Assembly (NCBI RefSeq): GCF_001949145.1
Contig: NW_019091578.1
Span: 298,859-349,403, forward strand
DNA length: 50,545 nt
From: Acanthaster planci
Lineage: Eukaryota; Echinodermata; Asteroidea; Valvatida; Acanthasteridae
Direction: 5' to 3'
A program made the translations under genes and the position numbers. The notes under the pieces are model-generated. The model had not been told where the DNA came from, ran no database searches, and saw only the letters and a program-made list of their open reading frames with translations. This document shows positions 25,901 through 37,900 of this stretch, in pieces (the stretch's first letter is position 1; every line of letters starts with the position of its first letter).

Positions 25901-28900
25901 CACAACTAGTTCATGTGCAGTTTGCAGTGGCATCGCTACCAACAAAATGAATACTCCCGACCAACGCGGCTCTTTTCAACCAATGAGGGGGTGCTTCTCC
26001 TCAAAGTGGATTACAGCCAGTGTCTTTCTATAGACAAACAAATCAATGACTACAAGTATTTTCAATGATTCCTGAAATTTTTAATGATCCATGAAGACAC
26101 TTTACGCAGCATGAGGACATAATTACCTGCGACATCAAACTCTATTAGTAAGGTACATTGCTGTCCACTCTCCCTCAACACATGATTGGTTTCTTCTATA
26201 GTCAGCTCATCGGTGTACTTATTGTTGATGGTTACGATCCTATCACCCACTTGCATTACCCCAGACCTGTTGAATACAAGAGGAACAGACTTGAATATCT
26301 GATATGTTTTAATATAAAACACACTTTTAAAAAGACAGAATAAACATAAGGAGAAAGGTCCCAAAAAACCCAAAATGTTTCATGTACATACAAAGAGATC
26401 ACGACTGCTGTAACAACCACTGACAGTTACTACCTCCTCATAAAGTGTGTCATTCTGCTATTGATCATGACTGCTCTAAGAACCACTCACGGTTACTACC
26501 TCCTCATAAAGTGTGTCATTCTGCTATTGATCATGACTGCTCTAAGAACCACTGACGGTTACTACCTCCTCATAAAGTGTGTCATTCTGCTATTGATCAT
26601 GACTGCTCTGAGAACCACTCACGGCTACTACCGCCTCACAGTGTTCAACAGAACACAAAAAAAGTTAAATTTATAGTTTCTAAAATTATGAAAGGCATCT
26701 CAGCTGCTCTCACAAACCGACATTGTTCAACTCCTACACCAAAGATACATCTAAGTTACAAAAGGCATCTCAGCCACTCTCACACACCGACATTGTTCAA
26801 CTCCTACACCAAAGATACATCTAAGTTACAAAAGGCATCTCAGCTGCTCTCACACACCAACATTGTTCAACTCCTACACCAAAGATACATCTAAGTTACA
26901 AAAGGCATCTCAGCTGCTCTCACACACCAACATTGTTCGACTCCTACACCAAAGATACATCTCTTTCACTTACCTATCAGCTTTTCCACCTGGTTCAATG
27001 AAACCAATGATGGCTGGTGAACCTAAAATCTCTGTGGTGAAGACACCGCCTTGGAGGGTGAATCCGAAGTCATAGTTGCGGGAGTATAGAGTTACTTCAG
27101 TGGTGTCGGACCGACAGACTTGGGTTGTTGCTCCAATTCCGTTGATTGTTGATGTGAGAGATACTGCGAAAAATATGAAGAATTTATTGAATGAATTGAA
27201 GTAAAAATGCAGTCAAATACTTGACAAAAACTCGGAAGTTTTGAATACATTGTAAATGGTAATTTTTCAAAGGATACCATGAAACTTGATAGCCATAAAA
27301 ATTTGAATGAATAGCCACAGAAAACTGAAATAATCATCAATAAACCATTGTTCTCATGACACTGTAGTCATTACAAATGGATGCATAAAACAACTTTTTT
27401 GTTGAAATGAATATCAAATGCAAAGCTTTTGAAAGACAGCCAACAGGATTAGGGAGCAATTCCTTACATGTAGATGATGCCTTGAGATTCTTTGCTCTCA
27501 TCTTTCTGTTAAGTGCTGTAGCTTGCTGTCGACTGTTCTGGAGTGTTCCCTGTGATCTATTCAGGCTGTTGTAGCTGGAGTTATTCAGATGGCTGACAGG
27601 AGTGATAGATCTGGACATATTGCTTGCTGAGAAAGAAAAGGAAAAGAAGATAACATCAAAAATATGTATAAACTGGAGGATGGGGAACAGAAAAGGCTAC
27701 AGGGGAGAGATATTTAGGAATCCAAAATATGAAGGAAAATACTATTTCAACCGATTTTAAACTGAGCAAAAATCCCAGCCAGTTATAAAGATCTACATAA
27801 TTTGGGACTTGAATGACGTACCATTTGGTTGTCTATGTTCCCTAGGATATGTCAGTCTTGGGGTCATGTGACTGACTGGTAGAATCTCCAGTTTGATCTG
27901 TTCAGAAGACGTAGCTAGTAGTTGAGTAGCCTCGGGTACTGACATATGAGAAGTGTTGGTACCATCAATAGACATGATCTCATCACCAACATGAAGTGCT
28001 CCACACCTAATAATGGTCAAGATCCAACAATAAAAAATACACTTGTTATTTGGTATTTTGAAAGAAATTATGCTCAAAGTAACATTCATTTATGAATTGA
28101 GTCGTGCACAAAGTTTGAACTTTTTTTGGTCAGAAGAAAGAAAAATTAAACTCCCACCAATGAGTTCTACACCAACTTGGACCTACACTCTCACTGAGGG
28201 CTTTGTCTCTCAACTTCAAATTCTCCAGATAAGCTACTGTACCAGTTTCTACACCAACGTGGTAAGATATATGTGCCTGCACCTGGATGCTTCTGTATTC
28301 TGGACTTTGGACACAAAAACTTCCAGGTGATGTCTATGTATCATGCACTTGACAGATGAAGAAGACAGACAAAGGAACACTGACATATACAAGGGTTACA
28401 TGTGAATCTCTGACACACATTCTGCTAGGTTCTTGATGTTAAACCTTCCAACTTTTAACTATTTCTTCTCTAAGCTTTTAAGAGAGCCATTTTTATTTTC
28501 AACATTTGGGTTAGATTCTGTATCAGTTCCATGTCCTGTTTAATTCCTGAGCAGGGAATTAGAGTAACAAGGTCAGCCCACCTGTCCGCAATGCTGGCTG
28601 GCTTGACAGCATCAATGACTAAGATTGATTTGGAGTTCTTATTCAAGGCACTCAGTGTCACTCCTAGGTTGGCTCCGGGAGTTTTAGCCACCTCGACAAG
28701 TAACGGACCCGTCGCATTCCTCACTGCCTCTGAAGGTGTAGAACAAGAATATATTAAGATCCTGATCGATTGCACATAAAATATTGATTTGCAATGCTGC
28801 ATTTTTTTCCCACAAGCATATGTGTAGCTAGGACTGCACATCAAAAAGTGGTGAATTTTACTTCAGTTTTCGGCATTTTTGGTCCATTCCAAAATCTGCA

Positions 28901-31900
28901 TCCAATTGCTGCATTTAACTTCTATACACATTCATTCCACAGTCTCTGTAACTCAGAAAGATGAGAAGTGCACTGATAGCGTGTCTGTGAAAAGGCACCT
29001 TTAGGGTCGTTTCAATGTAAAATACAGAAATACAACATACATGAAACCAATGACATAACTTTCAACAGAAGTCAATTCCTGGCTTATTGCGTGCTAATGT
29101 TACCGAGCTCAACAAAGAGAACACAAGTAGTGCAAGATGTAAATGAGAACACCAGCTACATAGACAGCTATTTCTTGACTCTGAAGCAAGCTCTGAAATG
29201 ACAAATTCTAAATTCCGTTGTGATTTTACTGTTATTATTACAACACAACATGAATCCAAACATGCATATTTTGACTGTCAAGCAACGAAAACAAAAAGCA
29301 CATGATGAGGCCCAATGCTCCCATAACACGCGGTAAAAGAGAAAAAACCACATACACACATGAACATTCAGCATCTGTGGCTAATATCAATCCTGGCTTC
29401 ACTCCAACTTAAAGATGCTATCTCATGGCAGGAATGAAGGTAGCACTTTTAAAGCAACAATGTAACCATAGGCAGACTAAAGCAATGCATTAACCCTAAC
29501 CCTCCTCAATCCTTCACCTGTTGGAGGATTGAGGAGGGTTAGGGTTAACATTACTACACTGTCATTTACACTAAAAAGAACCCAAATCTACCCAAATCTA
29601 TTGCATAAACGTAACACTTGAACAAACCAAAAATAAAGCAACAATTGGGCTTTAAAACCCAGAATCCAGTTCTGCAAACATCTGTTAAATTCTGGAGGGT
29701 TCAGAGGAGGTTTACACAGGAGTCATGGGGCAGGGGTTTCCTACTCTAACTTGCACCACCAAAACTGGAAAGTCAAAAGAGATAACAATGACACATCCCT
29801 GTCAAAGTGCTCATCTTGACAGCTACTCCCCCCCCCGGGTCAAATCTGGATTCACTTTTACCTCATTCTAATGTACATAAGAAAACAATGTTCATCAGTA
29901 TGTCCCTCCTTCCCCCAAGAGAATATAATTTCTGTCAAATCAAGACATCAGTAATGCAACTCACACAAATTTCAATTTCAAAACACCAAATAAATGACAT
30001 TCAGAAAACAAGACAAAACATAGCACAATAGTTCACATTTAAAAGACAACATACATGTACCAGTATCCATTAATTGTGCCGTTTCAACCTGATTCCCAGG
30101 GGTGCATATAAAACGGAAACAAGTGATTTGTTAGTATTCATGGCAAAGTTAAGTGTGAAAATCAAGTAGTAATGGAGATACTTTGATTGGGGTGCTGTTA
30201 CAACTACAGTATTTCATTGGCAATCAAATCATTTCGATAAATCTGTCACACGTGCCAAAGTCGTATCCAAAACCATCATCACATAGGTTATGAGCCAGAC
30301 ATGTACATGTACACATACCACGCACAAGCTTTCCTCCTTGGTCAACCAACCAGTCATTAGCAACATATGCAAGCATTCAGGTGGCAAATAGAATCAAACT
30401 TGAGTCTACATGAAAGGCATCAGGTTTTTCAGCACTGGCAAATTCTCCGTGTGAAATGGCAAAGCATCTCACAAGCGTGATGCAGCCGAAAGTTTAATAA
30501 GAAATCTCTGGTCAGCATGGTGAACAAACACAGGGGGAATTGATGACTCCATGCTTACAGGGCTTAGCCCAGCAAGTATCATTTAGAATACAATCACACT
30601 GTTTCTGCATGAACCGCAGTGTTCCATTGACACATTCATACACATGACCAAATCTATGTTTCCGGAACCATCAACAAGCAGGACTCTTCCAAAAAGGAAA
30701 CTGCCTTCTACTGTCCGTTTCTCATGAATAAACTGCATAAACCAATCTGCACTTTCAAAATCTGGCAACCAATGAACGAGAATTTTTGTGGATTTCAAAG
30801 CATCGTTTTCTGAGCATGCTTAGTATTAACTCACCCATAATGGAGACGTCATACTCCACACGAAATGTAGCATCCATGCTGCTGAGTTTGATTGCATTGA
30901 GTGCCTCCATATGTGTCAAACTAGATAAGTTGATCCCATCAACAGAGAGGATACGGTCACCAACCTTCAGGGTACCATCCCTAACATCCAGGTCAAACAG
31001 GATCAAAGATGAGTCAAGATGTAATCAACTGTACCCAACACAAGACCACAAAATGAATAGTTTTCAGTTTGGTTAAGATTTCAGTTGTGAATTGGGTATT
31101 CAGCAAACTATGTGATGTTCTATATACTATGGAGTAGAACACAACATCATGAATTATTCATAAAATAGTGAGCTGGTCCAGGGCGTGCTCTCTGCCTTGA
31201 TGACCCAGGTTTTATGCCTACCATTAGATGTCTGGGAAAACAGTGCTTGATTTGGAGACTCAGGATAAATAATAAAAAAAATGGTGAGAGGTTTTACCAT
31301 TTAATACCTATAACAAGAAGGGTGCGTTCAAGCGAGCTACTCGCATTACCAGTATATTCCTGAGTGCTGAAACGGCTAGAGTACGACCCAAGGGTTAGCG
31401 AGAGTTTACTGTCGCTAGAGGGGGAGTATACTCCTGTACCGGAGTGTAATGCACACGCATCCTACTCATGTGAACTGGGGTAACAGCGCAAACAAACCCT
31501 AAGAATATAAATCCAATAGAGGGAAATCTAGACGGTAACCAAAGGTCTATGTCAGCTACAACCTTTAACATTCCTATTCTTCTCCAGTGCATAATAATGA
31601 CTAGTAACCAGACTTCCCTTCCATTTCCAGAAGATTTCTACACAAAACATATGGATGTCTAGAATACACTATTTAATAAATAAATGTCAATCAACTGTCA
31701 CTGGAGATCTGACCAATTCTTGGACTGATTTTCAGATGTGAATCTTGGCATACTAAATTGTTGTTACTCATTCCTGGAGTGGATCTGATGAACCTCAGGG
31801 TCTCATGCTGGTTGGCTTACAGCCAAGAAAAAAAGGATCTTTGGAGCATTTCATATACAGGGTACAAACAAAAGGTCCGTGTACAGAATCACTGTCCAAC

Positions 31901-34900
31901 CTTCAAGGTTCAAATTTCACTGTAAGCTTATTCATCCAGTGTCTAATTTGGGATACTTCACTTTACTGTGCTGCTTGTAAAGTAAACCATCCAAATCCTC
32001 AAGGTGGATTTCAGATTACAAGGCAATGAAATAGTTGAAGAAAATGAGAGAACAGTCCCTTATCATTTGCAATTAGATTTCAAGATTATTGCAGAACGTT
32101 AACAAAAAACTGCTTCGTAACTCCAAATGGATAAATCTATTATACCTGTCTGCTGGTCCACCTGGCCTGATGTGAGTAATTGTGAGGGGACGTGTCTTAC
32201 TAGGATTGGCATTAACTCCACCCCTGATGACAAAGCCAAAACTCCCGTCTTCTTTAGCTAATTTGATCTCCATGTTCTTGGACGTAACTGTGATTCCATT
32301 GTCTTGAACTATTGACAGGAAAAATGGCAAGAAATGATTGTAAATCAACTGTAAGGGGAACGGCAAACCGCTGCCCTCAGAGCAGGAAATACTGGAAAGC
32401 AAAGGGGGATTCATAGGGCAAGCAACAAGGGCCATGGCATCCCTCCCAAGAAAGGACCTCCAAAATAGGGGTTGTTTTCGCAAAAAAAAAATTAGAGAAA
32501 AGGTTCAATGTTTTGGTTTATTAGCAAAACTCTTTGCTTTGGAGTACAGTGAAACTGGCCCTAGACAAGACATGATGTAATTCAACAACGGCAAACATCT
32601 GGGATTACAACAATTTGGGCAAAGTTTTCACCAGCGGTGTCTGAAACCATACCAAGTCATTCAAATACTTAATTAATCCACATCAACTACTGGACTGCAA
32701 GATTTTTTTTACTGGCCGAAACCAACAGGTCATTTACCCCTGCTGGACATTTAAGATACAAATGTATATGCTTTGACTCTAAGATCTCATCAGTTGATCT
32801 CTGCCCTCAAATGTGTTTTATCTTCATGATGCAAAGCAAAGTGATATTTTTGCCCTAGCATGATAGTAACATTATGTATCAAATAACAAGCAGAAAAACA
32901 TTCCGTTTATAACAAAAGCTGACCACTGCAGAAATCACTCACTATTTATGACATTAACCTTTATACAGGGATACTTTACACATATTTTAACAGCAAAACT
33001 TACTAAGCAAAAGGAAATATGTTAAGCAGTTTGACTAACCAGCTGGTGGTATCTCATACTCTATCTCCAGCGAGACGTGATCACCAGCATTCTTGAGCAA
33101 ATTGATAACATCTTCATGTCTCAGCTTGGCTGTCTTGATGCCATTGACTGCTGTGATCAGATCTCCAATCTGTAGGAGGTCACTACGTTGGGCCACGCCC
33201 CCAGCACGCATGTTGGTGGCTCGAGGCCTACCATCTTTGTCTATTCCACCTAAGGGTTGAGAGAGAAATTCAAAGGAAGGCAGCAGATGGGTTAAAGAAA
33301 TTTGGGGAAGTTGCCACAAAAATTCTACATGTATCCTTAATACTCCATGGAAAATGTGATAAATGTGTGTATACCCATAACTACCGCACACCTTCAGATA
33401 ACCTGCTGTCTAGTTTAGTCCTGATTTCCCTGAGAGACTTAAGATCTTAAAAGAGATACCATACACAAAGAACTTTTTATGTAAAGACAATAAATACCTT
33501 CAAATCGTAAATATTTCGATCAAATGTGAAACCATCCATCAACTGCAAAAAGTAACAGGCGTAAAAATTGCCTTAACAAAGATTCCTGACAATTTTTTCA
33601 AGTTTAATACCTATTTCTTTACATTTTTACAAGAGTTCAGACAAACTGATTCAGTTCCAGTTCAGTTCACTTTATTCTCCATATAATATTACTCAATAGA
33701 AACAGTTCCACATAGTGCATATATGTGGACGGGGCCCCCCAAGAAGCAGTGCTTGTCCAGAGGGGGTCCCCAGTTTAATAAACAAAGTTCCACAAAGACA
33801 CCAACACTTACAAATAACACAACAAATGTTAACTACGGCACATGTACATGATCATGTAGCCTTTGCCTGCTGCAACCCCGTGAGAAAGAAATTAATCGGC
33901 ACATAAATAGTTAATTAATAATTTACTTTTATATTTGTGTTTGGATGTTGAGAGACTAGATGCACATTTCCAGGCAAAATCCATAAAACTCCATAACTTG
34001 GGACCTACATGTTTCACAGTAGATGTAGCGAGATTAGAACGTGCGAAGAAATTCCTCACTTTGCTTTGTAAAGTGGAGATAAAAATCTTCATTTCTTAAA
34101 GACATTGAGCAAATTGATTGCGGCAGCTGAGAGTTATTGAGTTGATACATGAAAGAGCCCAACTGGAAAAAGTAGAGTTCAGTGATTTTTGGAGTAGTAC
34201 AATTGTAAACAAGAGGTTTAGTATACTCACAAAAGTTAACATTAATTGTACATAAGGCCTTTCTCTGTAACTGTAACATTCTGTTAATATGACCAACACC
34301 ACTATTGCCCCATGCAAGAATTCCATATCAAATGTATGATAATAGAAGGGTGTTGTTTAAAACCATTAATCCATCATGGGGAAAGGACCATTTCATTTTA
34401 GAGATCATACCTATGTTTCTCGATATAACAGTGGCAATGTGATTAACACGCTGTTTCCATGTAAGACCATCATCAATGTATACACCCAAAAAATGGACAC
34501 AATCTGTTTTTATAAAGTTAATTCCATCCACATTGACAACAGGACGTTCCTGATAGTGCCTGTTACCAGAAAAAAACATGAATCTATGAGTTCATTGTAG
34601 CAAGTTTGGCGAATAAGCATCTGGTTCAGAGATCTGTTTAAGAAAAGAAACTTGTCCAAATCCATGAAATCTGTGACAATTACATTACAAGCTCTCTCAA
34701 CACAATGAGGAAACAAGCTAATGTGTCTTTTTACACAGAAAGACTGAACCTAGTATTAGATACATTCTTCATTTGTCTCTCTTATGCGATGGCTAAGCCC
34801 ATCCATAATCCCTGACACTAAACCCTTCCTCACTGTGCTACTCTAAGATTAAAGCCCCTTACAAGTTTCATCAGGAGGAAATCTGCAGTGAGGCAAAGCG

Positions 34901-37900
34901 GAACTGAACCAACAGCGTGTCTCCCGACAACTTGTCACACTTTGGCAGATTTTCAAGAAGCCTTTAAGTAAGAATCAACGTTTCCTGCACTGTGACAGTG
35001 AGGCAGATAAATCCTGACCCTTACCAAATACACCAGGGACTGTTTGCCCTCCTCTACTTCCGTTATAAATTATGCCATTTCTTTGCCGTGAATTTTGTGC
35101 TGAAGATACTGATGGAAAACATGCATCTGTACATCACAAGAATTTAAACTGGACAAATATGAGTTATTTTAAAGTAGAACACAAAAGATAAAAGCACCCA
35201 ACGGCGCTTTACCCCATGGTATACAGGTCTGAGCAACACAGCTGACCTCAACTTGTCCGCCTCACTATGATTATCACATTATACAGGAAATTAGCAATCT
35301 GATTTTATACATAATATTACATATTTCAAGTAATAAATACACGGTTATGCTGGCCTTTTGTCTGTTAGAAGTCAGAGCCCCGTTAACAAAACACACAACT
35401 TTGTAACCAGTTACATGTAGCATATGGTCTGTATCGATACTGAACCTATGACTATCCATAGCACGATCAAAACATCTCCTGTTTAATTCAACTTTCCTCT
35501 GAACACTCTTTATACTGAAACCTTATGCTAACTCTCCTTGGGCATTTGGCTGGTAACTTTCCCGATCCTCCACTACATGCATGTGTAAAGCAAGAACAGC
35601 AAATGCTTTGTTCTTGGCCTTTTAAGGGGCATCAACTCTCATACTGTGACCTGTAGGGTGTATCTTCAAAAATACCAACAATTTCTCGAAACCTTCTGCT
35701 ATGTTTAAAGTGACCACATTTTGCAAACCCAATGACATCTGCTTAATTAATGGCATGTTATCATTTTCTTAAATTTGAGTGTCACCAATTTTAGCATCAT
35801 TTCCCTTCTTTGGCCACTTGACATGGAACCAAATAACTTCAGAGCAATGATGGCCCATGCTCTGTCAACCTGTGTACATGTATCTTGTTATACAAGGTTT
35901 GTACAACCACAACGGCCAGTTCATAATTCTGAATACATACATATGTAACATGTATTATAGAAATACATGTATAACAAAACATTAAACAATGTACGTTAAC
36001 GTTTCACAATTTCAATTCCCTTCCCCAAAGGTCAAAGTTAGGACTAAGGTACCCCTATGTGACGGCAGAGTTGAATGAGTGGTCTAATACCCAATGTTTC
36101 AGTGATTTGTACATGTCGACAGGATACACGACACAAGAGCTGCAGAAATACATGTAGTTCAATCAGGTCGTGAAATAGTTGCTGTCAGGTCATTTATGGA
36201 ATGGAAACTTTTGATGCAATAGACCTGTAACATAATCACATCCTATTTTACTAACATGCACTTTCTTATGGCAATGAGGTGGAGATGAACGCTGGCCATT
36301 GAGTCCCCAAAGGTAAATACACATGTATACCAAGTGTGATGTCATTATGTTTTACAAGTAGGTCTACTCAACCAATCTTACCTGACACTGTCAGCCCAAA
36401 GCCAACTCCTGGTCTCTTTTCCAGTTCAACAATTGTGTAGGCCCGCTTCTCCTCTGTAAAGAAATCAAACAAACAAATAAACAAACTCATCAAAACCAAC
36501 AAACAGAAGATCCATCAGATTTACATGTAAAATCTGAATCATCTCATTGACAATCATTTCTTTCATTACTTGGCATTAAATGATGTAAAGTACAAGTCCA
36601 AGTCATCATCAATAAGCCTGCTAAGATAAATTCCTTCATGAGCACCATTATAAATATACTTCCTGCACAGTTTGGGCTTGTAACACATAAATAAATCTCT
36701 GTTAGTTGTAAACTGAGGGCACATTAACCTTCCTCCAAAGACATAACTTGGACTGACAATACCTGCCTCATTGCATAATTTCCTACCTGGGATAGCATTC
36801 TGTGATCGACCATTCTGCTGACCGCTTTGACTACCATCAGTCACTGATCCAGTTTTACTGGCTTTCTCTTCATCATCTGAACAAAATCCAAGAACATTTT
36901 AAAATAAATAAAAAATATAGCAAACTCTATGTCAAGACCATGGAAATAAATCAAAATGGGAAACAAATAGATGTAAAGAAATTAACTTTCTCTTAGCATG
37001 AACCAGGAAAAGTGACTCAACCACGAAGTACATCCTCTGGCTCTGGCATGTTGGTTGAAGGTTCAAAGATAGCAAGCCCCCTAGCTAACCCCCTAGGCTC
37101 CTGCACTAGAAACCTCACAAAATCCAACAGGTTCATGTACTTGTCTATGTACTTGTAAATGCAGGTCACTGTACCAAACCTGATAAACTCCAACAGAATA
37201 AGCCCGTTGGAGTTTGAGTGATATNNNNNNNNNNNNNNNNNNNNNNAAGTTCATCAGGTACGGTACCAAACCTGCCAAAACCTGCTGTTGGATATGGCAG
37301 GTTTGGGGTAGTTAGGGTTAATATACACTACAGAAGGGCAGATCTTTCAAGAGAGTTTCTTTAAACCAGATCAATCAGTTACTTGTAGGATGATTCTAAA
37401 TGAATCAAATCAACTTGTTATGAAGGTCAGGTCAAGGAAATCAAGTTTTCATTTCCACTGGATCCTACAGATTTTGGACGTTATGGATTGGACACTGAAT
37501 GTGGAATCTGAGAAGCTTTGGAATACAAGTTTTAAACACTACACAATAAGATTGAAACAACCAGATTCAAACAGACTTTTATAGGCAAGGGATTTTCGAT
37601 TGTGAACACCACACAGAGTGCAGTCAAGTCACGGCACCATAAAAAGTCTAAAAGCAAATCTGAAGGGTTGAATATTAGCAACAGTTCAATTTAACTACAG
37701 CATAAGTAGGAGAAATAAACCAGTGGATTTTAGTACTGAGACTATGAGGGTAAAATGTCATCACTGTGGTGCTCAATCATGTGAATGGAATAGTGAGCAC
37801 TGTAAAGGATTGATAACATTTCAACAAAATCCACAAAGAATACAATCCAGGCTACAACTGTGTAAGACATACGTACAGCAAATGTACTTAATTTCTGAAT

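Larger units (their letters stand above)
33250..36381 (-). other. GRIP intron 3, with cassette exon and LINE fragment
   Basis: This is a 3.1-kb phase-1 intron inside PDZ1. It contains a 5'-truncated non-LTR retrotransposon in the same orientation (33651-34740) and a candidate 75-base cassette exon (35025-35099). The remainder is ordinary AT-rich sequence. Confidence 0.7.

Noticed and set aside
26461-27075. Overlapping plus-strand open frames with repeated peptides
   Set aside because: They are produced by the 66-base and 70-base minisatellites; 66 is a multiple of three, so stops are avoided by chance. No splice or homology support.
29800-29850. CRISPR-like or other spaced repeat arrays
   Set aside because: The window is eukaryotic; the tandem arrays found have no unique spacers between repeats.
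31222-31258. Possible GRIP exon in intron 5 (minus strand)
   Set aside because: Splice-like borders exist but the length (37 bases) would shift the frame inside PDZ2.
36566-36844. Open frame running past the GRIP exon 2 donor on the minus strand
   Set aside because: The part after 36787 is intron read-through; splice sites and phase define the exon as 36787-36876.
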